A DNA stretch of 18,307 bases from Candidatus Egaibacter danicus (GCA_011391115.1 JAABRC010000012.1:1-18307); one strand, 5' to 3'. Positions 7,993 through 16,531 are shown, numbered from the stretch's first letter. Notes: generated from the sequence alone by a model not told the origin. Program-made: numbers and translations.

Positions 7993-9241
7993 AACGCAGC
8001 GCCTCGGCCGGATTCACGCGACTGGCGCGCCAGCTCGGATAGATCGTGGCCAGAAAGGCCAGCACCAGCGAGATGACGGCAATTGGCATGATGTCCGCGC
8101 TCTGTGGATCACTCGGCATGCGGTTGATCAGGTAGATGTCTTTGGGCAAAAAGCTGGCGCTCAGCAATCGTTCCAGCGCCGGCACGATCACGTCAATATT
8201 GAAAGCCACACCCAGCCCGAGTGCCAGGCCAGCCAGCGTGCCAATGACGCCCACCATGGCGCCCTGAACCACGAAGATCCCCATGATGCTGGCCGGGCTG
8301 GCACCCAGCGTTCGCAAAATGGCAATGTCGGCACGCTTGTCCGTTACCGTCATCACCAGCGTGGACACCAGGTTAAATGCAGCCACGGCAACGATGAGGG
8401 TGAGGATGATGAACATCATGCGTTTTTCGAGCTGCACCGCTGAGAACCAGGTACGGTTCTGGCGTGTCCAGTCGCGAATGATCAGGTCTCCCGTCAGGTT
8501 GATCGCCAGTTGGGCAGCAACGGTGCGGGCCTCATGCAGATCCTTGAGTTTCAGGCGGATGCCCGTAGGACCTTCCAGGCGGAAGATCTTCGCGGCATCA
8601 TCCTGGTGAATCAGCACCAGCGCCGAGTCGTATTCATAGTGCCCCGAGTCAAAGGTACCCACGACCGTCATCTGCTTGAGGCGCGGCACCACACCCGCCG
8701 GTGTAACCTGCCCGCTGGGTGCAATCAGGGTGACCTTGTCACCCTGACGAACGCCCAGGCTGCGGGCCAGTTCCCCGCCCAACACGATACCGAATTCACC
8801 GGAGACCAGCTGCGCCAAACCCGTGTTCTTCAGCTCCACGGCGAGGTCGGTCACCTCTGGCTCTCGTTGCGGGTCAATACCCCGAACGATGGTGCCTTTC
8901 ATATCCTCACCCCTTGCCAACAGGGCCTGAGCTGCTATGAAAGGTGCAGCACCAATAACCTGTGGGTTTTTGCGTGCTTCTGCCAGTGTGACATCGAGAT
9001 CAGGCAGGGCGGCTCCGTCAGGCGCCAGAATTTCAATATGCGACACCACACTCAGCATCCGGTCACGTACCTCTTTTTGAAACCCGTTCATCACACTGAG
9101 CACAATAATCAATGCCGCTACGCCCAGCGCGATACCCAGCATGGAGACACCGGAGATAAAAGAAATGAAGCCGTTTCGCCGGGTGGCGCGCCCGGCGCGG
9201 GTGTAGCGCCAGCCAAGAATGAGTTCGTAAGGAATTTGCAT
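7985..9241 (-). CDS. lolC: LolC/LolE-family lipoprotein-releasing permease
   Basis: Inner-membrane permease of the Lol lipoprotein-release system, 418 residues. It starts with [26 protein letters not shown], typical of LolC/E proteins, followed by a first membrane helix ([20 protein letters not shown]), a large periplasmic domain (about 50-260), and three C-terminal helices. The periplasmic stretch [12 protein letters not shown] resembles the hook that holds LolA in LolC-type subunits. Only one permease gene lies beside lolD, so the subunit may work as a homodimer as described for LolF-type systems; a second copy elsewhere cannot be excluded. The ATG at 9241 was preferred over the TTG immediately before it. 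No strong ribosome binding site is visible. Confidence 0.92.
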   Translation of the reverse strand: MQIPYELILGWRYTRAGRATRRNGFISFISGVSMLGIALGVAALIIVLSVMNGFQKEVRDRMLSVVSHIEILAPDGAALPDLDVTLAEARKNPQVIGAAPFIAAQALLARGEDMKGTIVRGIDPQREPEVTDLAVELKNTGLAQLVSGEFGIVLGGELARSLGVRQGDKVTLIAPSGQVTPAGVVPRLKQMTVVGTFDSGHYEYDSALVLIHQDDAAKIFRLEGPTGIRLKLKDLHEARTVAAQLAINLTGDLIIRDWTRQNRTWFSAVQLEKRMMFIILTLIVAVAAFNLVSTLVMTVTDKRADIAILRTLGASPASIMGIFVVQGAMVGVIGTLAGLALGLGVAFNIDVIVPALERLLSASFLPKDIYLINRMPSDPQSADIMPIAVISLVLAFLATIYPSWRASRVNPAEALRYE

Positions 9242-9411
9242 CAAATATGAAAACGGCAGACCTCAATTATTCGCGAGGAATGCCACACTGCATGCCTCCC
9301 GCCAAGAATAACGCGAAGAATAGTCGATGTGAGCATCAAATAAGCTGCCTTGACGCGGATTAAAGGTGCAGCTGACACGCCTATTCGGCTTCTCCCGGAC
9401 AATACACCCCC
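9242..9411. promoter_or_regulatory. Divergent intergenic region between lolC and the RpfE-type gene
   Basis: This 170-bp region must hold the promoters of both flanking operons. On the minus strand AATAAT (9271-9266) is a 5 of 6 match to a -10 box for lolC, with no good -35. On the plus strand GACAAT (9398-9403) lies 8 bases before the ATG at 9412, and TTGACG (9350-9355) is a -35-like hexamer, but too far from GACAAT to pair with it. A direct repeat AAGAATA (9304-9310 and 9316-9322, 12-base period) could be an operator half-site pair. All are predictions by eye. Confidence 0.35.
9398..9403 (+). promoter_or_regulatory. Putative -10 box for the RpfE-type gene (leaderless-type spacing)
   Basis: GACAAT matches 4 of 6 bases of TATAAT and lies 8 bases before the start codon. 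Initiation about 7 bases downstream would leave almost no untranslated leader. No good -35 is visible at 16-18 bases. Confidence 0.3.
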
Positions 9412-10377
9412 ATGCATCTGCTGATTCCCTTCGCCTGCCTGACCGATCCTGGCACCCATCAAGTCCTGAAGGGTGTTGTATTGCCGAACCTGGAAAAACT
9501 GCTGACACGCATGACGGAGGTGAACGTGGATCAGGGCGACAGCCTCTCGCTCTCGCCGCCCCATGAGAGGGCGCAGGCACAGATTTTTGGCTTGATCAGC
9601 AATTCTTCACCGCAAGACGGCTGCTTTCCCTGGGCGGCATGGGACTTGGCGAAATCAGGCAGAAGGCCGGGCAACGAGGCGTGGGCGTGGGTGTCTCCAT
9701 GCCACTGGACGGTTAACAGTGATCACATCGTCATGGATGATCCTCAGGCGCTGGATTTGACCGAGGCCGAATCGCGCACTTTGCTGGAGGCTGTGCGGCC
9801 GTATTTTGAGGAAGACGGCATTGCCATCGACTACGCAAAGCCTGACCGATGGCTGGCCCGATCCGAGCTGTTTCGGGGCATGGCGTCGGCCTCTATGGAC
9901 CGGGTTGCTGGCGACGACATCGATGGCTGGTTACCCAAAACCACCCAGGCCGCGCCTCTGCGCCGCCTTCAGAACGAAATGCAGATGTTGCTGTACACAC
10001 AGCCGGTCAATGATGCTCGAGCAGCCAGCGGCCTGCAGACCGTCAATTCGTTTTGGATCAGTGGCACCGGGGCGCTACCCGAGGGCACCCCGTCGGCACC
10101 GGCGCCTTCCGAAGCCGATTCGCCAGTGATCGTCAGCGACTTGCGAAACGCAGCCATCAGGCGAGACTGGGACGGCTGGATTCAGGCATGGAAGACACTG
10201 GACGCAACCCATTGCGCCGCGTTACTGCGTGAAGTCGGGGCCGGCAACCGCGCCCTTCTGACCTTGTGTGGCGAGCGAAGTGCCATAACCTTCGATGCCC
10301 GATCAACCGGATTTCTGAACAAAATTGTGCGTCATTTTGGCCACTACTCCTTATATCTATTGCGTGATCAGCTATGA
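9412..10377 (+). CDS. RpfE-type conserved protein upstream of recJ
   Basis: Soluble protein of 321 residues resembling the RpfE-type proteins found beside recJ in Xanthomonas and Burkholderiales; in Xanthomonas the gene lies in the rpf cluster linked to extracellular enzyme production. Some databases label relatives as cofactor-independent phosphoglycerate mutase-like, but I see no such active site and would not adopt it. Recognisable stretches are PCHWTVNSDHIVMDDP, WLARSELFRGMASASMDRV and RRLQNEMQMLLYTQPVND, followed by VNSFWISGTG. No signal peptide or membrane segment is evident. The TGA stop overlaps the recJ ATG (ATGA, 10374-10377), indicating translational coupling. There is no Shine-Dalgarno before the ATG; a -10-like GACAAT lies 8 bases upstream. 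The RpfE assignment rests on recall of the family and the recJ linkage; the biochemical function is unknown. Confidence 0.72.
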   Translation: MHLLIPFACLTDPGTHQVLKGVVLPNLEKLLTRMTEVNVDQGDSLSLSPPHERAQAQIFGLISNSSPQDGCFPWAAWDLAKSGRRPGNEAWAWVSPCHWTVNSDHIVMDDPQALDLTEAESRTLLEAVRPYFEEDGIAIDYAKPDRWLARSELFRGMASASMDRVAGDDIDGWLPKTTQAAPLRRLQNEMQMLLYTQPVNDARAASGLQTVNSFWISGTGALPEGTPSAPAPSEADSPVIVSDLRNAAIRRDWDGWIQAWKTLDATHCAALLREVGAGNRALLTLCGERSAITFDARSTGFLNKIVRHFGHYSLYLLRDQL

Positions 10378-12083
10378 AAATAGTAGCAAGAGACATTCCA
10401 CCCCGCGCCGTATGGGCGCTTGAGCAGGCCGGTGTGCACCCGTTGCTGGCCCGCCTGTTCGCAGCACGGGGCGTACAAAACAAAGATGAGCTGGATGATG
10501 GACTGAACCGCCTGCTGCCGCCATCCGGGATGCTGGGCACCGCTGAAGCGGCCACGCTGCTGGCCGACGCCATTGCGCAGAACAAGCGCCTGTGCATCGT
10601 GGCCGACTACGACTGTGATGGCGCCACGGCCTGCGCCGTGGCCATTCGCGGCTTGCGGCTTCTGGGTGCCAAACAGGTGAGCTACATCGTTCCCGACCGG
10701 GTGGTAGACGGTTATGGCCTCACCAGCCCCATTGCGCAGCGAGTCAAGGACAGCGGCGCCGAGGTGTTGATCACCGTGGACAACGGCATCGCCAGCATGG
10801 ACGGCGTGGCCACCGCCAAAGCACTGGGCCTGCAGGTGCTGGTGACCGACCATCACTTGCCCGCTGCTACGCTGCCTGATGCGGACGTTATCGTCAACCC
10901 GAACCAGCCCGGTTGCACATTCGAGAGCAAGTCCATCGCCGGTGTCGGCGTGATGTTTTATGTGCTGCTGGCGCTGCGCTCCGAATTGCGCCAGCGCGGC
11001 GTCTTTACCGTGGAGACCCAGCCCAAGCTGGACGCGCTGCTGCCGCTGGTGGCGCTGGGCACGGTGGCAGACGTGGTGAAACTCGATGCCAACAATAGAC
11101 GCCTCGTTGCCCAGGGGTTAAAACGGGTCCGGGCCCTCTCCCTGCCTGCAGGACTAGCTAGTCTTTTTGTAGCATCCGGTCGGTTAGCCAAAGTAGCCAC
11201 CACCTTCGATTTCGGCTTTGCGCTGGGGCCCCGTATCAACGCTGCCGGGCGGCTATCCGACATGACGCTGGGCATTGAATGCCTGCTGACCGACGATGCG
11301 GGCCGCGCCGATGAGCTGGCCAAAACACTGGACGGCATCAACCGCGAGCGCCGTGAAATTGAAGGCGACATGCGTGAGCAGGCGATGCAGATTGCCGAGT
11401 CCCTGTTTGATGAGGGTGATGAGCCCCCCCCGGCGATCTGTGTCTTTGACCCCGATTTTCATGAGGGCGTGGTTGGCATCGTGGCCTCGCGCATCAAGGA
11501 CAAACTGCACCGTCCCAGTTTCGTGTTTGCCGCCAGCGCCGCGCCGGGCAAGGAACATGAACTCAAGGGATCGGGCCGTTCCATCCCCGGCTTTCACCTG
11601 CGCGATGCACTGGACCTGGTGGCCAAACGCTACCCCGATGTGTTGCTGCGATTCGGCGGCCACGCCATGGCGGCCGGCTGCACCATTGCCGAGGAACATT
11701 TCGACGATTTTGAGCAGGGCCTGAACGAGGTCGCCCAGGAATGGCTGGACACCGCCACGCTAACCCGTCGCATCGATACCGATGGCCCGCTGGCCCCCGA
11801 ATACCGCCGCATCGACCTCGTGGACACCCTGCACCATGAGGTCTGGGGTCAGGGTTTTGCGCCACCCACTTTCAGCGAAGAAGTGGATGTGATTTCGCAA
11901 CGGCTGGTGGGCGAAAAACATCTGGCCTTGAAACTCAAGCATCAGGGCTCGCCGGTGGATGGCATCTGGTTTGGTCGCACAGAGCCCCTGCCTGCACGGG
12001 TCAAACTGGCTTTCCGGCTGGATGCAGACGAGTGGAACGGTGTGCGCCGCGTGCGGTTTCTGGTTGAAGGGGCCGAGGTTTGA
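10374..12083 (+). CDS. recJ: Single-stranded-DNA-specific exonuclease RecJ
   Basis: 5'-to-3' single-stranded DNA exonuclease acting in RecF-pathway recombination, mismatch repair and base excision repair. It has 569 residues, close to the 577 of E. coli RecJ. The DHH phosphoesterase core is intact: ADYDCDG (77-83), TVDNG (134-138) and TDHH (158-161). The region with GPRINAAGRL follows, then the DHHA1 domain with GSGRSIPGFHLRDAL and RFGGHAMAAG, and the C-terminal OB-like domain ending FLVEGAEV. The start ATG overlaps the upstream stop by four bases. Two sequence oddities lie within it: a perfect palindrome GACTAGCTAGTC (11152-11163) followed by five T, and a run of eight C (11424-11431) encoding prolines. 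The frame is intact across both. Confidence 0.96.
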   Translation: MKIVARDIPPRAVWALEQAGVHPLLARLFAARGVQNKDELDDGLNRLLPPSGMLGTAEAATLLADAIAQNKRLCIVADYDCDGATACAVAIRGLRLLGAKQVSYIVPDRVVDGYGLTSPIAQRVKDSGAEVLITVDNGIASMDGVATAKALGLQVLVTDHHLPAATLPDADVIVNPNQPGCTFESKSIAGVGVMFYVLLALRSELRQRGVFTVETQPKLDALLPLVALGTVADVVKLDANNRRLVAQGLKRVRALSLPAGLASLFVASGRLAKVATTFDFGFALGPRINAAGRLSDMTLGIECLLTDDAGRADELAKTLDGINRERREIEGDMREQAMQIAESLFDEGDEPPPAICVFDPDFHEGVVGIVASRIKDKLHRPSFVFAASAAPGKEHELKGSGRSIPGFHLRDALDLVAKRYPDVLLRFGGHAMAAGCTIAEEHFDDFEQGLNEVAQEWLDTATLTRRIDTDGPLAPEYRRIDLVDTLHHEVWGQGFAPPTFSEEVDVISQRLVGEKHLALKLKHQGSPVDGIWFGRTEPLPARVKLAFRLDADEWNGVRRVRFLVEGAEV

Positions 12084-12108
12084 GCCTGCAGGAAAACGTC
12101 TTAGCGCC

Positions 12109-12114
12109 TAAAAT
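12109..12114 (+). promoter_or_regulatory. Putative -10 box for trpH (leaderless-type spacing)
   Basis: TAAAAT matches 5 of 6 bases of TATAAT and ends 6 bases before the GTG start of trpH. Transcription starting about 7 bases downstream would begin at or beside that GTG. No convincing -35 was found, and no Shine-Dalgarno lies before the GTG. The gene might alternatively be read through from recJ. Confidence 0.4.
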
Positions 12115-12120
12115 GGCAGT

Positions 12121-12975
12121 GTGACATCCATCCTGAACGCAGACCTCCATTGCCATTCCGTTGTCTCCGACGGCACCCTGACACCCGAAGAGCTCGCTGC
12201 ACGCGCCAGCACCAACAAGGTCGAGTTGTGGTCACTGACTGATCATGACGAAATTGGTGGCCAGCACCGTGCCGCCGCTGCCGCAAAAGCACAGGGGATG
12301 CGATACCTGACTGGCACCGAAATCTCGGTCACCTTCATTGGCAAAACGGTCCACATCGTAGGCCTTGGTTTCAATCCGGACGATCCCGGGCTCAAGCAGG
12401 GGCTGCTGCAAACCCGCGGCGGCCGGGGCTTGAGGGCGATGGAGATGTCTGAAGGACTGGCCAAAGTGGGCATCCATGGCGCCTACGAAGGCGCACTGAA
12501 ATTTGTGGGCAATCCCGAGTTGATCTCACGAACCCACTTTGCCCGCTATCTGGTGGAGTCAGGCGTATGCAAAGAAACCAATGAGGTGTTCCGCAAGTAC
12601 CTGACCGAAGGCAAGCCCGGTTTTGTCGAGCACCGCTGGGCCACGCTCAAGGATGCGGTGAGCTGGATTACGCAGGCAGGGGGCATTGCCGTCATCGCCC
12701 ACCCTGCCCGCTACAAGTTCACAGCCAATGAAGAGTACGCACTGTTCACCGAATTCAAGACCCATGGCGGTCGGGGCGTTGAGGTCGTCACGGGTAGTCA
12801 CACCACGGCCGAATACGTGACGTATGCCGAAACCGCCCGCGAGTTTGGTCTGGCAGCCTCACGCGGCAGCGATTTTCACAGCCCCCTGGAATCGCATACT
12901 GATCTGGGCACACTGCCTTACCTGTCCGGTGAGTTGACGCCTGTGTGGGAACTGCTGGCGGACCGTATTCAGTGA
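12121..12975 (+). CDS. trpH: TrpH/YciV PHP-domain phosphoesterase (RNase AM)
   Basis: PHP-domain metal-dependent phosphoesterase. In E. coli this protein hydrolyses 3',5'-nucleoside bisphosphates and as RNase AM trims 5' ends of ribosomal RNAs. It has 284 residues, the usual length. Metal ligands are recognisable in DLHCHSVVSDG (His10, His12, Asp17), TDHD (Asp41, His42), GTEIS (Glu66), IAHPARY (His193) and SRGSDFHSP (Asp250, His252). The start is GTG at 12121; the ATG at 12113 just upstream is in another frame and stops at once. YciO lies two genes downstream, as in E. coli where trpH and yciO are adjacent. The stop overlaps the next gene in GTGA. Confidence 0.92.
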   Translation: MTSILNADLHCHSVVSDGTLTPEELAARASTNKVELWSLTDHDEIGGQHRAAAAAKAQGMRYLTGTEISVTFIGKTVHIVGLGFNPDDPGLKQGLLQTRGGRGLRAMEMSEGLAKVGIHGAYEGALKFVGNPELISRTHFARYLVESGVCKETNEVFRKYLTEGKPGFVEHRWATLKDAVSWITQAGGIAVIAHPARYKFTANEEYALFTEFKTHGGRGVEVVTGSHTTAEYVTYAETAREFGLAASRGSDFHSPLESHTDLGTLPYLSGELTPVWELLADRIQ

Positions 12976-13880
12976 ACAGACGCCACACCGCCCGGCCAAA
13001 AAATGCGCTGGCCGGCATAGCCATGGTGACCGCTGCAGTGGCATGTTTTGCCACCCTGGATACCACCACCAAGTTTGTCAGTACAGGTGTTCCCCTGCTG
13101 ATGGCGCTGTGGTTCCGCTATGCCTTTCAGGCCATGTCCACCACGCTGGTCGTGCTGCCTTTACGGGGCTTGAGCGTATTTCGCACCGCGCACCCCCGTT
13201 ATCAGCTACTGCGTGGCCTGCTGCTGATGAGTTCCACCATGCTCGCCTTTTTCAGCCTGAAGTACACGCCGGTCGCCGAATTCACCGCCATCGTCATGAT
13301 GACGCCGCTGCTCATCACCTTGCTGGCTGCCTATTCAATGGGCGAGCGGGTTTCGTTGCTGCGCTGGATGCTGGTGATAGGCGGGTTTGTCGGCACCATC
13401 ATCATCATTCGTCCGGACAGCGATGACTTCAACTGGGCGCTGCTGCTCCCGCTGACGCTGGTCGCCACCAGTGCCTGGTTTCAATTGCTGACCAGCAAAA
13501 TGGCCAAGACGGAAGACCCGATGACCATGCACCTCTACACGGGCTGGATTGGCACGCTGCTGGCTTCTCTGGTGCTGCCGTTTGTATGGACAAGTCTTGA
13601 TTCGCCCGCACTCTGGGGTGGTTTGTTCATCATGGGACTGATGGGCACGGTGGGCCACTTCATGTTGATTTTGGCCTACCAGCGGGCCTCGGCGGCGATC
13701 CTTACACCCTATCTTTATGGTCAGATCGGATTTGCCATGCTGGGCGGCTGGCTGGTGTTCTCACACATTCCCGACAAATGGTCGCTGGTTGGTATTGCGA
13801 TGATTGCGGTATGTGGCGCTGTGGGGGCCTGGCTGACCGCCCGCGAGGCCCGCGTCGTCATGGCGCGTGTGGAAACCTGA
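12972..13880 (+). CDS. EamA-family (DMT superfamily) membrane transporter
   Basis: Multi-spanning transporter of the drug/metabolite superfamily, 302 residues with about ten predicted hydrophobic segments in two repeats, as usual for EamA proteins. Typical features are RYAFQ after the first helices, LRGLLLMSSTMLAFFSLKYTPVAEFTAIV, and in the second half AYQRASAAILTPYLYGQIGFAMLGGWLVF. The substrate cannot be read from the sequence; amino acids or other small metabolites are common for the family. The GTG at 12972 gives a four-base GTGA overlap with the trpH stop and was preferred over the GTG at 12945. It sits between trpH and yciO, which are adjacent in E. coli. Confidence 0.9.
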   Translation: MNRRHTARPKNALAGIAMVTAAVACFATLDTTTKFVSTGVPLLMALWFRYAFQAMSTTLVVLPLRGLSVFRTAHPRYQLLRGLLLMSSTMLAFFSLKYTPVAEFTAIVMMTPLLITLLAAYSMGERVSLLRWMLVIGGFVGTIIIIRPDSDDFNWALLLPLTLVATSAWFQLLTSKMAKTEDPMTMHLYTGWIGTLLASLVLPFVWTSLDSPALWGGLFIMGLMGTVGHFMLILAYQRASAAILTPYLYGQIGFAMLGGWLVFSHIPDKWSLVGIAMIAVCGAVGAWLTAREARVVMARVET

Positions 13881-13898
13881 TGACAACCCGAAATTGAT

Positions 13899-14522
13899 AT
13901 GGCTCAGTACTTCGAAGTTCACCCTGAAAATCCCCAATCACGGCTGCTCAAACAGGCTGTCACGCTGCTGGAAAAAGGCGGCATTCTGGCTGTACCGACA
14001 GATTCCAGCTACGCACTGGTATGCCATCTGGACGACAAGGCCGCCGCGGACAACCTGCGTCGCATTCGCGGCGTGGATGACAAACACCACCTGACGCTGT
14101 TGTGTAGGGACCTGAGTGAGCTCGCCAACTATGCACGGGTGGACAACCGGCAGTTTCGCCTGATCAAGTCTGTCACGCCCGGCCCCTACACCTTCATTCT
14201 GGAGGCCGGCAAAGAAGTGCCCCGTCGGGTGAGCCACCCGTCCCGCAAGACCATTGGTTTGCGGGTGCCGGAACACAAGGCGCTGCAGGAGCTGCTGGCG
14301 CTGCACAATGGCCCTTTGCTGGCCACCACGCTGATTGCCATCGGCGAGACCGACCCGCTCAATGACGCCCACGAGATTCGTGACCGCTATGAACACCAGG
14401 TGGGCGCGGTGATTGACGCAGGCGCCTGTGCACTGGAGCCCACAACCGTCGTGGACCTGACCGGGGGTGATCCCGTGATCATTCGCCAGGGACGTGGGGA
14501 TATCGCAGCCCTGGGCCTTTAA
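13899..14522 (+). CDS. yciO: YciO, Sua5/YrdC-family protein
   Basis: Sua5/YrdC/YciO-family protein, 207 residues, matching E. coli YciO in length and pattern: GGILAVPTDSSYALVCHLDD near the N-terminus, LLCRDLSELANYA, PGPYTFILEAGKEVPRRV, RKTIGLRVPEH and a C-terminal PTTVVDLTG. Relatives TsaC and Sua5 make threonylcarbamoyl-adenylate for the t6A modification at position 37 of tRNAs reading ANN codons. YciO lacks clear evidence of being the main t6A enzyme in cells, so it is annotated by family and not by function. The ATG at 13899 is 18 bases after the EamA stop, consistent with co-transcription with trpH. No clear ribosome binding site precedes it. Confidence 0.92.
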   Translation: MAQYFEVHPENPQSRLLKQAVTLLEKGGILAVPTDSSYALVCHLDDKAAADNLRRIRGVDDKHHLTLLCRDLSELANYARVDNRQFRLIKSVTPGPYTFILEAGKEVPRRVSHPSRKTIGLRVPEHKALQELLALHNGPLLATTLIAIGETDPLNDAHEIRDRYEHQVGAVIDAGACALEPTTVVDLTGGDPVIIRQGRGDIAALGL

Positions 14523-14536
14523 CCCAGCCCCTCTGC

Positions 14537-14542
14537 GACAAT
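14537..14542 (+). promoter_or_regulatory. Putative -10 box for the M50 protease gene (leaderless-type spacing)
   Basis: GACAAT lies 6 bases before the ATG at 14549, in the same geometry as before the RpfE-type gene and trpH. No Shine-Dalgarno lies between. No good -35 at 16-18 bases was seen. Confidence 0.3.
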
Positions 14543-14548
14543 CGCCGG

Positions 14549-15217
14549 ATGGACATCGCACAACTGATTCAAACCGTCGCTCTCTACGCCCTGCCGGTTT
14601 TATTTGCCATCACCGTGCACGAGGCTGCCCACGGCTATGCAGCCCGGCATTTTGGGGACAACACGGCCTATGCGATGGGTCGCGTCACACTCAATCCGAT
14701 CAAGCACATTGACCCCATTGGCACCATCCTGATGCCGTTGATGCTTTATTTCGCTACCTCGGGCGCCTTTCTGTTTGGATATGCCAAGCCCGTTCCCGTG
14801 CGTTTCGGAAACTTGCGCAACCCCAAGCGCGACATGATCTGGGTAGCACTGGCGGGGCCCGGCGCCAATTTCGTTCAGGCATTCATCTGGGGGGTACTGT
14901 TTTTTGTATTGCGGGGCACTGGCGTAACGGAACCTTTCTTTCTGAAAATGGCACAAGGCGGCATGCTGGTCAACGTGGTGATGTTCGCGTTCAACTTGTT
15001 TCCGCTGCCGCCGCTGGACGGTGGCCGCATCCTGGTGGGTCTGTTGCCCCACAGGCAGGCTGAGCTGGTTTCACGCGTCGAGCCCTGGGGGTTTTTCATC
15101 GTCATGGCGCTGGTGCTTGCCGGTATTGTCAGTACGCTGTGGATGCAGCCCCTGATGACACTGACATTCGGCATTCTGGATATTTTGTTGACGCCTGTTT
15201 CCATGATTTTCGGGTAA
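14549..15217 (+). CDS. Site-2-type intramembrane protease, family M50
   Basis: Short intramembrane zinc metalloprotease of 222 residues with about six hydrophobic segments. The zinc-binding HExxH is HEAAH (24-28) and the third ligand is in FPLPPLDGGR (Asp157). The conserved GYAKPVPV stretch (77-84) and LAGPGANF (101-108) are typical of the bacterial M50 group related to SpoIVFB and of the compact form lacking PDZ or CBS domains. It would cleave membrane-embedded substrates, perhaps anti-sigma factors, but no target is encoded nearby. It lies 12 bases upstream of trpS, an arrangement I recall in Burkholderiales. All three catalytic ligands appear present, so it is probably active. Confidence 0.92.
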   Translation: MDIAQLIQTVALYALPVLFAITVHEAAHGYAARHFGDNTAYAMGRVTLNPIKHIDPIGTILMPLMLYFATSGAFLFGYAKPVPVRFGNLRNPKRDMIWVALAGPGANFVQAFIWGVLFFVLRGTGVTEPFFLKMAQGGMLVNVVMFAFNLFPLPPLDGGRILVGLLPHRQAELVSRVEPWGFFIVMALVLAGIVSTLWMQPLMTLTFGILDILLTPVSMIFG

Positions 15218-15229
15218 AGAGTTTTTGTC

Positions 15230-16531
15230 ATGAGTTCAACGCGTTTTCTGACCGGCATCACCACGTCCGGTACACCCCATCTGGGCAACTATGTGGGCTC
15301 CATCCGCCCTTCAGTGCGCGCAAGCCTGCGCACCGATGTGGAGAGTTTCTATTTTCTGGCGGACTACCACGCGCTGATCAAGGTGGAAGAACCCGGTCGC
15401 ATCCAGCGTTCCACGCTGGAGATTGCTGCCAGCTGGCTGGCTGCGGGGCTGGACCCTGAACGCGTCACGTTCTACCGGCAGTCCGACATCCCCGAGATTC
15501 CCGAGCTGACCTGGTTTTTGACGTGTGTCACCGGCAAGGGTGTGCTCAACCGAGCCCATGCGTACAAGGCGGCTGTCGATAAAAACGTGGCTGCTTCGGC
15601 GGATACCGATGCCGACATCACCGCTGGTCTGTTCATGTACCCGGTACTCATGGGCGCCGACATCCTGATGTTCAACGCGCACAAGGTACCCGTTGGGCGC
15701 GACCAGATTCAGCACATCGAGATGGCGCGTGACATGGCCTACAGCTTCAACCACCGTTATGGTGAGCACTTTGTTCCGCCCGAAGCCGAGATTGAAGAAT
15801 CGGTAGCCACCCTGCCTGGCCTTGACGGCCGCAAGATGAGCAAGAGCTACGACAACACCATTCCGCTATTTGCGCCGCGCGAACAGCTCAAAAAACTGAT
15901 CGCCGGCATCGTCACCGATTCACGTGCGCCGGGTGAAGCCAAAGACACAGAAGGCTCGGCGCTGTTCCAGATTTACCAGGCGTTTGCCTCGGACGAGGAA
16001 ACAGCCGCCTTGCGCAAATCGTATGCCGACGGCATTGCCTGGGCTGACGCCAAAAACGTGTTGTTCGAACGTATCGACCGCGAAATTGCACCCATGCGCG
16101 AAGCCTACCTCGACCTGATCAGCCACCCGGCGCGCATTGAAGACATTCTGCTGGCCGGTGCCGTCAAGGCACGCAAGCTGGCTACGCCATTCATGGGGCG
16201 CTTGCGCCACGCCGTTGGCTTGCGCGACCTGCGAGTGCAAGCCACAACCAAAGCAGCCAAAAGCACCAAAGCCAACCTGCCCGCCTTCAAGCAATACCGC
16301 GAAACCACCGGCCAGTTCCACTTCAAACTGGTGGATGCACAGGGTCGCCTGCTGCTGCAAAGCCACGGTTTTGATTCGCCCAAGGACGCCGGCAAGGCCA
16401 TTGGCCTGCTTCAACAACAAGGCATTGCTGCGTTGTCGGGGCTTGCTACCCAGATTGATGTAGCCAAAGATGTCACCTTGGAAGAAGTTGGCACTGCACT
16501 GCAGCAGCTGATTGACGCAGCGGCCGGCTAG
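15230..16531 (+). CDS. trpS: Tryptophanyl-tRNA synthetase with C-terminal extension
   Basis: Class Ic aminoacyl-tRNA synthetase that charges tRNA-Trp with tryptophan. The HIGH-type motif is HLGN (17-20) and the KMSKS motif is at 202-206 ([10 protein letters not shown]). [23 protein letters not shown] is the typical tryptophan-binding region. At 433 residues it is about 100 longer than the E. coli enzyme (334). The core ends near residue 335, then a lysine- and alanine-rich linker (about 336-352) leads to a segment [19 protein letters not shown] (363-381) resembling DUF1508/YegP-type repeats, and a final helix region. The extension's role is unknown; nucleic acid or tRNA contact is possible. 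The ATG at 15230 follows AAAGAG at about 8 bases. Confidence 0.95.
   Translation: MSSTRFLTGITTSGTPHLGNYVGSIRPSVRASLRTDVESFYFLADYHALIKVEEPGRIQRSTLEIAASWLAAGLDPERVTFYRQSDIPEIPELTWFLTCVTGKGVLNRAHAYKAAVDKNVAASADTDADITAGLFMYPVLMGADILMFNAHKVPVGRDQIQHIEMARDMAYSFNHRYGEHFVPPEAEIEESVATLPGLDGRKMSKSYDNTIPLFAPREQLKKLIAGIVTDSRAPGEAKDTEGSALFQIYQAFASDEETAALRKSYADGIAWADAKNVLFERIDREIAPMREAYLDLISHPARIEDILLAGAVKARKLATPFMGRLRHAVGLRDLRVQATTKAAKSTKANLPAFKQYRETTGQFHFKLVDAQGRLLLQSHGFDSPKDAGKAIGLLQQQGIAALSGLATQIDVAKDVTLEEVGTALQQLIDAAAG

Noticed and set aside
9412..10377. Annotation as cofactor-independent phosphoglycerate mutase
   Set aside because: No phosphoglycerate mutase metal-binding or catalytic motif is visible, and the recJ linkage fits the RpfE-type family better.
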